Assembly: GCF_900602065.1 (NCBI RefSeq)
Contig: NZ_UWFN01000328.1
Span: 62,001 to 126,000, forward strand
Source: Pseudomonas viridiflava
Lineage (GTDB): Bacteria > Pseudomonadota > Gammaproteobacteria > Pseudomonadales > Pseudomonadaceae
Length of the DNA: 64,000 nucleotides
Direction: 5' to 3'
Part shown: piece by piece, positions 34,526 through 44,469 of the stretch
How positions within the stretch are numbered: position 1 is the first letter of the stretch
Layout: the number at the start of each line of letters is the position of its first letter
The notes under the pieces: model-generated
The model's database searches: none
The model's input: the letters and a program-made list of their open reading frames with translations, nothing else
What the model was told of the DNA's origin: nothing
Position numbers and translations under genes: made by a program

Positions 34526-37500
34526 ATGTTCATGCTATTGCTGGCGGGCATCACCTTAACCTCCACTGCCATCAGCTGGTGGAATGGGAAACGTCTGGAC
34601 GACGTTAACACCGAGATTGAAGCGTTGGAGGCTGAACTGGCCGCCATTCACGCGATGCATGAACGCAAAAGCGCTGCCCTTATTCGCCCGTACCTGGTTC
34701 AGCTCGTAGAGATGTTTGAAAGTGAGTTGGCGATGCGCGTGGAAATCGCCAGTGAGCTGGAGCGGGCACACGCTCGTGCAAGGTACATATTGAGAAATCA
34801 GTTCGGCGCTCGTGAGTCCGCCAATTTTCGTCGGATGATGCTTGAAATCGAACTCGCCCGCGGGCGCATTACAGCTGAGCGCGCCTACCTCCAATTCACA
34901 GCACAATATATTCGTACCCTGTTTGGTGAGGTGCCAGCGCAGTTGCCGACCGTTGCTTGGCTCGAAATGCCTGCGGATTATCCCTGCGAGGGTGCAGTAG
35001 TTTCGCTGCCACAAGGTTTGCCTGGACGCCTCCAAAATTACATCATTGAGTCTGAAACATTTGACGGCCGAGGGGTATTTTACGCGGTTGATCATGAGAC
35101 ACGCTTCGCCCGCATTGGCAGCGACAAGGTGAAACTCTTGGATGCGGCGACAGCAAGCGGTGGCGAGACGTTGACAGGTACGGTCGTGCGCCTGGACAAC
35201 AATGAAGCCCAGTTGCAGATGGATGATGTCATCCTGCGTTTGCCACTTGGCAGACAAGAAGGACAATGGATAAGACCCGGCATGGAGCTGCAAGTGTTCG
35301 CTGATGGCTGGACACTTACTGACGTACTCGGCGACTCGCAGTCCCAAAATTTGCTCGTGAGATTGCACCCCCGCATATCAGGGCTGGAGGAGTACTGGTG
35401 GCCGGTCGCGCTTGGCATCAAAGATGATCAGATAGCGCTGATCCAACACATGTGGGGCTATTTTCAAACGCCAGCAATCCAGGATAGGCCTTGGCATATT
35501 TATGAGAACGATGACGGCCGTCTCGTCTTTCAGCTGGGGCGCTATGCCTTGGTCACCGAAACCGATGCTCAGCAGCGATGTTTTCGATTGCTGCATGTAC
35601 TAGAGGATTGTGAGTCGCCTGAAGAGGTTTTACGCAGCTACGTCGCCCTTTCCCCTGTTTTGATAGGGGGCGAGGATGACGAATTGACCAAACGCAATCG
35701 CTTCCAGTCTTTTGTGTGTGCCTTGAATGAAGAGCGGCTTGGCCAGCGAAACGCTGCTCGTCAACGAGAGGTCGCCTTGCATTTACGCAAGCTGTCATTG
35801 GTGTACCGTGAGCAGCAGCTTTACCTGGAGCAGAGCGCAAGCTGTGGTTTTCTTCCCGGCCAAGTCGAGGAGAATGGACGCAAAGTGACAGGTTTGCTGA
35901 GTTCGCAAGGCATTCCCATTTGGTTGAAAGCTGCACTGAGCGAGCAAGGTGCACCTCGTTTGCGGGCCGTCGGACGAGACCGTGTATGGCCTTTGCAATC
36001 GTTCAAGCTTCTAGATCCCCAGCTTGGTATTTGCGAGTTTACGCTGGCCCCGTATAAGCGGATGAATGAAGCTGAGATCAATCCCTTCGATTTGTTTCGG
36101 CTTGAACTAGTCAGGGAAGGCAGTCAAAAGGAAACACTCTCCAAAGCACTTGAAAAGGCGATTTCCGGCGATTTTGTAGCACCTTCAGTACACAGTGCAA
36201 TCTTTACACTTGACCCTGAGCCCGTCGAAACGTCGAACCTGGGACAGGAAGCGGTGCTCCAAATCTTGGCGTCAAATGAGCCCGTACTGGCAGTCTGGGG
36301 CCCCCCGGGGGCTGGGAAGACCACCACTTTGGTGCAGTGGCTCAAAACCCTGTTTCCAGAACAAACACCACATCTCTGGCCACGCATACTGATCACCGGC
36401 CCTACTCACGTAGCGGTAACCAAGCTGATTGAAGATCTACTCAAGGCCGCAGAGTACTTGCGGCCTGTCACGGTACGCTACGGCAAGAAGGACAAGATCA
36501 GTGAAGCGCTCGAAGCCAACTGGCATCAAATCAACATCGATGCACTGAGCGCAGGAGATGCGCAAATCAATCCCCAGCTGCACGATACCTGGTCGTCCCT
36601 CCTGAAATCTCGCAAGGGGCGCGAAGCGGCAAGTCGCTGGACGTTCCGCGACAAGTTGATCCACGGTGCCACCTGTACAGGGATGGCGCGTACTGACTTT
36701 GCTTTGATCAAGGAACCGTTCGATTGGGTGATAGTGGATGAAGCAGGCAAAGCCTTTGCTGCCGAGCTGATGATCCCGGCTGCCATTGCTCGGCGGATAG
36801 TCCTTGTCGGGGATCACAACCAGCTGCCACCCACAGTGACTACCGATGTGTTGGATGAGCGCATTGGCTATACATTGCCTCTGTCGGAGGTGGAAACGCT
36901 ACTGCGCAAAAACTTCTTCCAGGAGCTGTATGAAGGGTTGGAACCGCAGGCCAAGGGAATGCTGACCGTACAGTACCGGATGCATGAAGATATCGGTGAC
37001 TTGGTCAGCGCGCTATTTTATGAAGATCAACTGCAATCGCACCGCAAGGGTGGTACCTGGGCGCTGACGGCTGCCCGCGCATTATTTGTAGACTTTTCCA
37101 ATATGCGGAATTATCGGCACAAGAAGGCAGGTACAGGCGACTCTCCTTCATCTCTGGTCAACTCCACCGAGCGCGCTGCGCTCTACCAACTGCTGAATGC
37201 GCTGCACAAAAAGGTAAGAGCAGCAAAAACTCCCTTGAAGCTATTGGTTGTGTGCCCTTACAAAGGACAGTTAGAAATCATCTCCCAAGATACGGAAGGC
37301 AAGCAATACGCATTCGAATTGTCTGTCGCGACTGTCGATGCCGTACAAGGGGGAGAAGCCGACATGGTGATGCTGCTGATGACCCGCGCAAGCGGAGACA
37401 CTCAGTTTCTCCTGGATCGCCATCGCCTGAATGTGGCGTTATCAAGGGCTCGTGATTCAGTCATTATCCTAGGTCACCTGGATTGCCTGGCCGGCGATGG

Positions 37501-37630
37501 TCAAGGCCCGGTTGCGGAGCTGGTCGCGGTGGGACGAGCAAAGAAAAGCTTGAAAGTCATTTCGTTGCCAGATGAGGCAAAATTTCACAAAGACCTAGTG
37601 CCGGCGGTATTTCCGAGCGCAACAGCTTAG
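34526..37630 (+). CDS. UPF1-like SF1 helicase with N-terminal hydrophobic anchor
   Basis: A 1034-residue protein. Residues 3-19 (MLLLAGITLTSTAISWW) are a hydrophobic helix that could anchor it in the membrane. A coiled coil follows (25-125). Residues ~150-560 are unrecognised. The SF1 helicase core has Walker A GPPGAGKT (592-599), DEAG Walker B (VIVDEAG, 735-741), GDHNQLPP, QYRMH (816-820), TVDAVQGGEADM (936-947) and LNVALSRAR (968-976). These are the motifs of UPF1/Dna2-type RNA or DNA helicases. It is the last gene of the S1/coiled-coil operon. All helicase motifs are intact. Confidence 0.85.
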   Translation: MFMLLLAGITLTSTAISWWNGKRLDDVNTEIEALEAELAAIHAMHERKSAALIRPYLVQLVEMFESELAMRVEIASELERAHARARYILRNQFGARESANFRRMMLEIELARGRITAERAYLQFTAQYIRTLFGEVPAQLPTVAWLEMPADYPCEGAVVSLPQGLPGRLQNYIIESETFDGRGVFYAVDHETRFARIGSDKVKLLDAATASGGETLTGTVVRLDNNEAQLQMDDVILRLPLGRQEGQWIRPGMELQVFADGWTLTDVLGDSQSQNLLVRLHPRISGLEEYWWPVALGIKDDQIALIQHMWGYFQTPAIQDRPWHIYENDDGRLVFQLGRYALVTETDAQQRCFRLLHVLEDCESPEEVLRSYVALSPVLIGGEDDELTKRNRFQSFVCALNEERLGQRNAARQREVALHLRKLSLVYREQQLYLEQSASCGFLPGQVEENGRKVTGLLSSQGIPIWLKAALSEQGAPRLRAVGRDRVWPLQSFKLLDPQLGICEFTLAPYKRMNEAEINPFDLFRLELVREGSQKETLSKALEKAISGDFVAPSVHSAIFTLDPEPVETSNLGQEAVLQILASNEPVLAVWGPPGAGKTTTLVQWLKTLFPEQTPHLWPRILITGPTHVAVTKLIEDLLKAAEYLRPVTVRYGKKDKISEALEANWHQINIDALSAGDAQINPQLHDTWSSLLKSRKGREAASRWTFRDKLIHGATCTGMARTDFALIKEPFDWVIVDEAGKAFAAELMIPAAIARRIVLVGDHNQLPPTVTTDVLDERIGYTLPLSEVETLLRKNFFQELYEGLEPQAKGMLTVQYRMHEDIGDLVSALFYEDQLQSHRKGGTWALTAARALFVDFSNMRNYRHKKAGTGDSPSSLVNSTERAALYQLLNALHKKVRAAKTPLKLLVVCPYKGQLEIISQDTEGKQYAFELSVATVDAVQGGEADMVMLLMTRASGDTQFLLDRHRLNVALSRARDSVIILGHLDCLAGDGQGPVAELVAVGRAKKSLKVISLPDEAKFHKDLVPAVFPSATA

Positions 37631-37777
37631 GCGATTTATTTCATTTCCAAGGGATCTCGCACTGCCTAAGCAACAGCAATGCCCCCAGTCAATTCGTTCG
37701 ACCTTGTGGGGCGTGCAAAAGGGTTGTGCCTGCAGATTGGATTGGCGAAAACGAAGAAACACGAACTAGGTGACGCA

Positions 37778-40700
37778 ATGGCACTACAGCGGGAGCAACG
37801 GATCTTTACTGCTGAGGATTCACAATGGCATGCCCGCGAAGTCGTTCACCACGACCCCGCAACGCGTCGTGCCTTTTCGTTTGTTCCTCTAGATGGACTG
37901 GCTGCCGACGCTGGTGTCGCAGCACTTTCGACCCAACTCAAGACGCTACCTGCAAGCATCCGGAATGCTCTGGCCAATGCTGAATCGAGCGCTGCTCATA
38001 TCAGCGAGGATCGGTTGCAAGGTCTTGCTGAGCTCATTCAAAATGCCGACGATCTCGGTGCAACATCTGCAGAGTTTGTAGTTGATGTGAACGGGGCGCG
38101 CCTCATGTTTCGGCACAACGGGGCCGGGCTTACTCTTCACGATGTGTGGGCACTCGCGATTCCCTGGCTAAGCCTCAAACTCGACGATCCGAACCAGTTG
38201 GGTCGATTTGGAATTGGCTTGAAAACGCTTCATGCGCTGTCAGATATCCTTGAGGTCCATCAGGGCTATTTTCGCGTTCGTTACCAGGCAAACGATCTGT
38301 CGGTTGCCAAAAGCGATGTGACGTGGCCGGACGAAGAGCCAACGGACGCCATGACCACGTTCGTGATCCCATTGGAGGCTGACGTATCAACCGCAGCGAT
38401 CGTGACCCAGTGGCTGAAGCATTGGAGTGATGCCGGATTGGTTTTCTTGTCCTCTCTGAATACTGTGACGTTGCGAGGGGCTACTGGTGATGTGCTAGCC
38501 CGACTTCACATGGATCGCACCGCTCCTGAGACTGTAAAGAGCACGGGTGGTGAGATGACTCGGCGTATTGCCAAGGCCTCCGACTCTCGCGAGTGGGTCA
38601 TCTATTCGCGATCAGTCCCTGTGCCCACAGGCTATGCTAGGGCACGCAAAGCCCACACGCGTTACACACCCATCGCTGTTGCGTTTTCTCTCGTCGGGTT
38701 AGACGCCGGACATTTGCATGTTGGCCTTCCGGTACGTCCAATCGGCCTGCCATTTCGAATGATGGCCCAGTTTGACCCACTGACCAGCCGCCGAGACATC
38801 TCTGATGATCCCTGGAATCACGCATTAGTTGAGCCGCTGAGTGCGCTGTGGCTTGACGCTGTGCTGGAACACTTTGAGCGTAATCCTGCTGCCGCATGGG
38901 CTGCGATTCCCCTGAACAGCGACTTGGATGACGACGGACAAACAATTGGACGACTGCGGGCTGAAATTGACCGTCATTTGATGGAAAATGCAAGAACGAC
39001 ATTTGCCAATAAAATTACTCTACAGGATGGTCAGCAGCGCTATCACCTTCATGAGCTATCGTACGAAGTCCCTGAACTTGAGCATGTCTTGACCCCTCAC
39101 AATGTCAAGACCGTCGCAGGCACCGCTGGAACAGTTACCGCGGCAGTAAGATCAGGCGACAAGCGTTGGCGAGATGCCCTTGAAGAGCTCCGCGACATCG
39201 GAGCGCAAGCGCCAACACTCGTCGAAGTGGTCGACGCCCTTCAACTACTCGACGACGTCCATTGCGATCCTGCATTCGTGGCCGACCTTGTCGCTATTGC
39301 TGTAGAGAAAAACTCCACAAATGAACTGGAAAATCGTTCCTGCCTCGTTCTGAATGACTCCGCCCGAATCACCCCCATAGACGTCATTGGACTTGGCTTG
39401 CTGTTGCCTGAAGAAGCCGCGAATTTGTGGGACATTCTCGACATCGGTCGACGACTTCATCCGGCATACAGGGAGCGGCCGGGATGGAAGAGCGTGCGAG
39501 AATGGCTTCACAGAAGTGGCCGGCTTCTGATCGAGGCCACCGATAAGGTGGCATTGGGTGTGCTCGCGAAAGCAGGCAACAACGACGTTGAACTCAATAC
39601 ACCACTAACCGACGAACAGGCTGACGGGCTACGAAAAGCGTTTGAGCAACTGTCAATTGGCGATCGCCAAACGTTGGGAGAGGGTATCGGTCGGGCGGTC
39701 CGATTCGCTGCTATCACCTACGACGAGGCCGGAAAGAAAATACTGACGGCGGCGAGGCCGAGTGAGGCCTACATCATCGAGCGTGAGACGAACGCATGGA
39801 AAGTGGCCGCGGGCAAAACTCCCGGCCTGATCTGGCTCCACAGTCGATATGCGGAGCAGTTTCGCGCCGAGTCCGGCCGTGAAGGGATCGGGGCTCAGCG
39901 TCTGTTTCGTTACTTGGGGGCTGAGACTGCTCCCCGGCTGGCCACGCATTCAGCGCACGTTCATCGTTATGCATACACCGAACCGGGAGTCCGTCACATC
40001 AGCACGAGCTCACCGCAACGCAGAAATCTCCAGATGAAGGATGCCGGGGCAACCTATACGCTGGCGGATCTAGTGTCACCCCACCTGGATGCAGTGCTTT
40101 CGAATATTGCTAGTGAAAAGAAAACCACCGACAGGGTACGGCGCGCAAGCGCCGTCTTGAACAGCCTTAATCGAGCTTGGGACCGTCTCGTCTCAGATAC
40201 CAAAGTGCGCGCGGCCATCGATTACCGCTCCTGGCAAATTAAGGGTCATGTCGATGCGTGGTGGGTGGCGAAGGCCGCTTCGATTCCTTGGCTCACCTCG
40301 GCCAGCGGGGCCGCTACCGCACCTGATCATCTCCGGATTCGGACGGCAGCTACAGAGGCCTTTTTCGGAGCTAACCCTGCTGGATACCTAAATGGCCAGC
40401 TCGACAATGTCGCGTACCAGGAAGTACTAACCACTCTAGGCGTTGCGGGTGATCCGCGTCCGGACCAACTCCTCGATAAACTACGCGCGATTCGGGACGA
40501 GTATCCTAATGATGCAACCGCCACTGCGGACCATGCAGCACCTCTATATCGCGCGCTTGCAACTCAGCTCTCCGGTCGAGGATCATCCCGGCGACCTGGC
40601 CAATTGACCCTCAGCGCACTGCGCTCAGAGTTCGGGAAGGGTGAGGGGCTGATTGCAACCAATGTCGGGTGGCGGCGGCCGTCAGTCGTCCGAAGTGGGC

Positions 40701-42283
40701 GCGCAGTGTTTGGACCAATGCTGCCGTTCGTTCCGGCCATCGACGGTACAGATCCGCTGTGGAAAGTGCTGGAGATCCGCCCACCGGATGTAACAGACGC
40801 AAAGGAGACGCTCCGTAAGTTAGCCAAGCGAAATACTCTTACGGAAGACCAACGGCTCGTGATGCTAGAAGCATTGCGCATTCTTGCTGGAGCAGCGATA
40901 GATCAACGAGGAAAGCTAGCTAGAAGCCCTGTGTGGGTAGGCGATCGCTGGTTGTCGGTGCGCCCCATCTTCGCAGTTGAAAATCCGCTTATCGCTGGCG
41001 GTTTGGCGGGCCAGATACCGGTCTGGAGCCCAGGCGGGGCGCTGGCGCAACTAGAATCGTTGGTCGAACCATACGGGCTTACGCGTATCGACGCCTCCCA
41101 AGCTTGGGTCAAAGGAGCCGAGTATGCGGAATACGACCCCGAACTCACCCACTTATTCTCTAATGCGGTTTCCAACCTGCGTAGAGACCTGGCGTTGAGC
41201 GACTCCTGCAGTGAAGCCAGCATACGGGTTTCATGGGACGCGCTATCGCGATTCAATGTCTGCGTTAAGCACGACCTAACCGTTGAATTTGCCGATCTTC
41301 TACCCGGTAAAATCTTGTCCTTCAAACCGAAGGCTTGGATTGACAAGGATGCAGCGACGTTTTACATCTCCAATCCGGAAGATCTCGGTGATCCGGACTC
41401 AGGTGCGTATGCAATCGCAACAGTCTTTGCCAGCGATATGCGGCGGATGGCCCATGATTGGCTCGCTGCTTGGGCAGCTTCGAAAGCGGGGCATCGAGCG
41501 GAAGCGATCAAAACAGCCGCGAGCCTCGAGTCTGAGCAAAAGCAAGCGCGGGCCGAGCGAGAGGATGCTGCTGGTGTCGTGCTTTTAAAAATGTCAGAAC
41601 TGTCGGAGAGCCGTCGTCAGAAGAAATTGAGCACAAAGCTGGGAGGCAAGCAGGCTGAGAGTGCGGAAGAAGAAAACGCACGCAAGCAGTCTCCCAAAAC
41701 TCTGGTAGATCTCTCGAAACTGAAACTGAAAAATCCTGCCGGGCAGATTGTCGAAGGATCCAACTCGAAAGGCGATGTGCCCCCGGACAACCAGACAAAG
41801 GACAATCCTTTGCTGCAGGATGTCGACAGAAACAGGCCAAAGGCGAAGCGAAAAGCAGGAGCTGGGGCACCTGCGCGTAACTATACGCAAGAAGAGCAGG
41901 AGAGCCTCGGTGCGGATATCTGTCGCTGGGTTCTTGGGCTCGATGAAACCGAGATCGTCGACATTCGCAATCAACATAACGTCGGAGCAGATGCGATCGA
42001 CATGTTTAACAATTTCTATGAGTACAAGGTGTATGCGGGCGCCATTCCGGACGTGATTCGACTCGAGCCCAGCCAGATCGAAAGGGCTCGGACTACACCA
42101 AATTTTTTTCTCGTCGTGATTGGGAATCTTCAAGCTGGGGTAGGTGATCCTGAGGTGCGCATAATCACAAATCCTTTGGACAAGCTCGCATTGCGGCCAA
42201 CCGCATCTGTTCAGTTCGCCGGCGTGCTCGCTGCTAAAGCGCTGACTTATCGATTCACATCAGAAAATAGCGGCGAGGAGTAG
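37778..42283 (+). CDS. Sacsin/Hsp90-type ATPase with C-terminal DUF3883 domain
   Basis: A 1501-residue protein. The N-terminal GHKL ATPase has LAELIQNADDLGA (Glu85, Asn89), HNGAG (113-117) and the lid motif LGRFGIGLKT, as in sacsin repeats. Residues ~160-1290 are unrecognised, with a Lys/Glu-rich low-complexity linker around 1300-1375. The C-terminus (~1380-1500) is DUF3883-like, with VDIRNQHNVGADAIDMF and YEYKVY giving a D...ExK pattern like a PD-(D/E)XK nuclease. ATG 37778 follows AGGTGA; the frame is open 33 codons upstream. It lies 147 bp after the helicase gene and may be a separate one-gene system or the effector of that operon. Confidence 0.8.
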   Translation: MALQREQRIFTAEDSQWHAREVVHHDPATRRAFSFVPLDGLAADAGVAALSTQLKTLPASIRNALANAESSAAHISEDRLQGLAELIQNADDLGATSAEFVVDVNGARLMFRHNGAGLTLHDVWALAIPWLSLKLDDPNQLGRFGIGLKTLHALSDILEVHQGYFRVRYQANDLSVAKSDVTWPDEEPTDAMTTFVIPLEADVSTAAIVTQWLKHWSDAGLVFLSSLNTVTLRGATGDVLARLHMDRTAPETVKSTGGEMTRRIAKASDSREWVIYSRSVPVPTGYARARKAHTRYTPIAVAFSLVGLDAGHLHVGLPVRPIGLPFRMMAQFDPLTSRRDISDDPWNHALVEPLSALWLDAVLEHFERNPAAAWAAIPLNSDLDDDGQTIGRLRAEIDRHLMENARTTFANKITLQDGQQRYHLHELSYEVPELEHVLTPHNVKTVAGTAGTVTAAVRSGDKRWRDALEELRDIGAQAPTLVEVVDALQLLDDVHCDPAFVADLVAIAVEKNSTNELENRSCLVLNDSARITPIDVIGLGLLLPEEAANLWDILDIGRRLHPAYRERPGWKSVREWLHRSGRLLIEATDKVALGVLAKAGNNDVELNTPLTDEQADGLRKAFEQLSIGDRQTLGEGIGRAVRFAAITYDEAGKKILTAARPSEAYIIERETNAWKVAAGKTPGLIWLHSRYAEQFRAESGREGIGAQRLFRYLGAETAPRLATHSAHVHRYAYTEPGVRHISTSSPQRRNLQMKDAGATYTLADLVSPHLDAVLSNIASEKKTTDRVRRASAVLNSLNRAWDRLVSDTKVRAAIDYRSWQIKGHVDAWWVAKAASIPWLTSASGAATAPDHLRIRTAATEAFFGANPAGYLNGQLDNVAYQEVLTTLGVAGDPRPDQLLDKLRAIRDEYPNDATATADHAAPLYRALATQLSGRGSSRRPGQLTLSALRSEFGKGEGLIATNVGWRRPSVVRSGRAVFGPMLPFVPAIDGTDPLWKVLEIRPPDVTDAKETLRKLAKRNTLTEDQRLVMLEALRILAGAAIDQRGKLARSPVWVGDRWLSVRPIFAVENPLIAGGLAGQIPVWSPGGALAQLESLVEPYGLTRIDASQAWVKGAEYAEYDPELTHLFSNAVSNLRRDLALSDSCSEASIRVSWDALSRFNVCVKHDLTVEFADLLPGKILSFKPKAWIDKDAATFYISNPEDLGDPDSGAYAIATVFASDMRRMAHDWLAAWAASKAGHRAEAIKTAASLESEQKQARAEREDAAGVVLLKMSELSESRRQKKLSTKLGGKQAESAEEENARKQSPKTLVDLSKLKLKNPAGQIVEGSNSKGDVPPDNQTKDNPLLQDVDRNRPKAKRKAGAGAPARNYTQEEQESLGADICRWVLGLDETEIVDIRNQHNVGADAIDMFNNFYEYKVYAGAIPDVIRLEPSQIERARTTPNFFLVVIGNLQAGVGDPEVRIITNPLDKLALRPTASVQFAGVLAAKALTYRFTSENSGEE

Positions 42284-42827
42284 GGTACGCCGTTGAATCC
42301 GCACTTCCGCATATCCCAGAAGTCGTGACCTTCGTGACAACACATGTCATGAGCCTTGTTCATTGACCGCCAAAACTACATATCTTTGACACTATTGTCC
42401 GACGATGTTGCGATCACTTCTTGCAACATCGTCGAGCATTTATGCCGACGCCCACTTCCGAGGCTGGCTATCGAGCGTGAGCAACCCAAACTGGAATGAC
42501 TGCTTTTGGCCGTTTTCTGCCTGTCGCCAGTGATCGCTTATGACCAAGGCAGGCATACAAACTTACAAACAGATGCAGCGCTCGAAACAGAGCAATATCT
42601 CTTCCTCATCACACAGCCCAAGTCTATTCACTAAGCGAAAGGGCACGGATTTGACGTAAAAGTATGACTTCAAAAGGGCATCTGCGTTTTTACATAGCCT
42701 GGGCCGACTTCTGCTGATAAATCATCGCTACGATAAGTCGCTTTATACCGTACCGGACGCATATTCGACTCGAAAAAATCTCAATCACACATCACTGCAT
42801 TGACATCCCACCATGGAGCTTCGAACC
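42284..42827. other. Gene-free stretch with one hairpin
   Basis: No supported gene is seen in these 544 bp. GACGATGTTGC (42401-42411) and GCAACATCGTC (42423-42433) form an 11-bp perfect stem with an 11-nt loop but no T run, so it may be a regulator site or an RNA structure and not a terminator. Confidence 0.5.
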
Positions 42828-43157
42828 ATGTCATTGCATTGCCCGCGCTGTCACTCCCTCAAAGTCGCTTCTTTCCATCACGCAAGGAAAATCGGCGCAG
42901 CCATTGGCACCCTCGGCGGCGCAGCTCGGGGCGTCAGCGCCGCACTTGCTGCCTGCCAGGCAGGGGCGCTAATCGGTACTGTCGCCGGGCCTGTCGGCAT
43001 AACCCTCGGCTCGGTATCAGGCGCAATCCTCGGTGGCCTGGCCGGCAGTGTCGGCGGCTGTGCACTCGGCGCTCAACTGGGTGACTCGCTAGATCGTCAC
43101 GTACTCGCCCACAACCTCTGCTTGCTCTGCGATCACCGCTTCAACCTACCTGCCTAA
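42828..43157 (+). CDS. Zinc-ribbon/glycine-zipper membrane protein
   Basis: A 109-residue protein with a CPRC pair at residues 5-8 and a CLLC pair near the C-terminus, so a split zinc ribbon may form across the chain. Between them lies a glycine-zipper region (IGAAIGTLGGAARG, AGPVGITLGSVSGAILGGLA) that could make two membrane helices. The ATG at 42828 is preferred over 42813 because GGAG precedes it and the CxxC follows. I have the impression that similar proteins accompany DUF932 genes on Pseudomonas islands and plasmids. Function is unknown. Confidence 0.7.
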   Translation: MSLHCPRCHSLKVASFHHARKIGAAIGTLGGAARGVSAALAACQAGALIGTVAGPVGITLGSVSGAILGGLAGSVGGCALGAQLGDSLDRHVLAHNLCLLCDHRFNLPA

Positions 43158-43246
43158 ACCATTTCACCTCACTCATTAATCACGTCCGGAAAGTGCTGCG
43201 CGATGCGCAGCATCTATGCCGGCTTGCACCCTAAGGAATCGTCAAC

Positions 43247-44215
43247 ATGGCTCACCAAATCGAAAACATGGCTTACATCGGCACGACTCCTTGGCATGGC
43301 CTGGGCAGTCGTCTCACCGAAAAACAACCGCTGGAAGTCTGGCAACGTGAAGCTGGGATGGACTGGCAGATTCAGGAAAGCCCGGTTCATTTCAAAGCGG
43401 ACGCTATCGGCCATATGGGCAGCATTCACTCCTTCCCGGAACAGAAGGTACTTTTTCGTTCTGACACCAAAGCCCCTCTGTCCGTCGTGTCACAGCGCTA
43501 CCAAGTGGTCCAGCCCCGTGAGGTGTTGGAATTTTACCGAGACCTGACCGAGCGCTCAGGCTATGAGCTGGAAACCGCTGGTGTGCTGAAAGGTGGCCGC
43601 AAGCTCTGGGCACTGGCCCGCACCGGACAATCGACAGCGCTCAAAGGCAATGACGTGGTGAATGGCTACTTGCTGCTGGCCACCTCCTGCGACGGCACAC
43701 TCGCCACCACCGCAACGCCGACCACCATTCGCGTGGTCTGCAACAACACACTGACAATTGCCATCAATGGCGCCAGCCAGGCGATCAAGGTGCCACACAG
43801 CACGCGCTTCGATCCTCGCACCGTCAAACAACAACTGGGCATCACAGTCTCGCAATGGGACGACTTCATGTACCGCATGCGCACACTCGCCGCCCGCCCC
43901 GTAAAAGACCATGAGGCCAAGGCGTATCTGCGCAGTGTGTTATGTGAAGTGCAGACCGATAAGCCTGAGCACACCGGTCTTTCGAATGAACGTGCCTTAA
44001 ACAAAGTACTGAGCATGTATGAAGGACATGGCCGAGGCGCCGAGTTGGAATCCGCCAAGGGCACCGCCTGGGGTTTGCTCAACTCAGTCACCGAGTATGT
44101 CGATCACGAGCGACGGGCGCGCAGCAATGAGTACCGCATGGACGCGGCGTGGTTTGGTCAAGGAGCTGTTATCAAACAACGCGCACTCGAAACTGCTCTT
44201 CGATTGGTAGCCTGA
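43247..44215 (+). CDS. DUF932 domain protein (phage/plasmid type)
   Basis: A 322-residue DUF932 family protein: MAYIGTTPWHGLGSRLTEKQ near the start, VVSQRYQVVQPREVLEFYRD, and RVVCNNTLTIAI are hallmark stretches. The family is widespread on phages, plasmids and integrative elements; its biochemical role is unknown, though association with element maintenance or anti-defence has been suggested. AAGGAA precedes the ATG. It follows the zinc-ribbon gene by 89 bp in the same direction and is followed by a small membrane protein, a common accessory-island set. Confidence 0.88.
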   Translation: MAHQIENMAYIGTTPWHGLGSRLTEKQPLEVWQREAGMDWQIQESPVHFKADAIGHMGSIHSFPEQKVLFRSDTKAPLSVVSQRYQVVQPREVLEFYRDLTERSGYELETAGVLKGGRKLWALARTGQSTALKGNDVVNGYLLLATSCDGTLATTATPTTIRVVCNNTLTIAINGASQAIKVPHSTRFDPRTVKQQLGITVSQWDDFMYRMRTLAARPVKDHEAKAYLRSVLCEVQTDKPEHTGLSNERALNKVLSMYEGHGRGAELESAKGTAWGLLNSVTEYVDHERRARSNEYRMDAAWFGQGAVIKQRALETALRLVA

Positions 44216-44283
44216 CGCTGCTCTCCACCACTGCTGCTTGGGCACTCTCCGCTCAAGCAGTTTTTTGCCTGAAGGAAATCACG

Positions 44284-44469
44284 ATGAATGTAATTCGCTT
44301 TATCGGCTTACTTTTTCTGTTTTTCGGAATACTGGCCAGCTGCGTCTTGGCAGTTTTGCTTGTGCTCATCTTGGCGCGATTTTGGCCATTGCTGATAGCT
44401 GTGGTGCTCTCGTGCCTGATATTTGAAGTAGTCGCAAGGAAGGCCGGGGCAAGGCACCTACAAAATTAG
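44284..44469 (+). CDS. Small membrane protein
   Basis: A 61-residue, almost wholly hydrophobic protein (MNVIRFIGLLFLFFGILASC) with two predicted membrane helices and a short basic tail (ARKAGARHLQN). An AAGGAAATC ribosome site precedes the ATG. It overlaps the convergent XRE regulator gene by 4 bp. No family is recognised. Confidence 0.6.
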   Translation: MNVIRFIGLLFLFFGILASCVLAVLLVLILARFWPLLIAVVLSCLIFEVVARKAGARHLQN

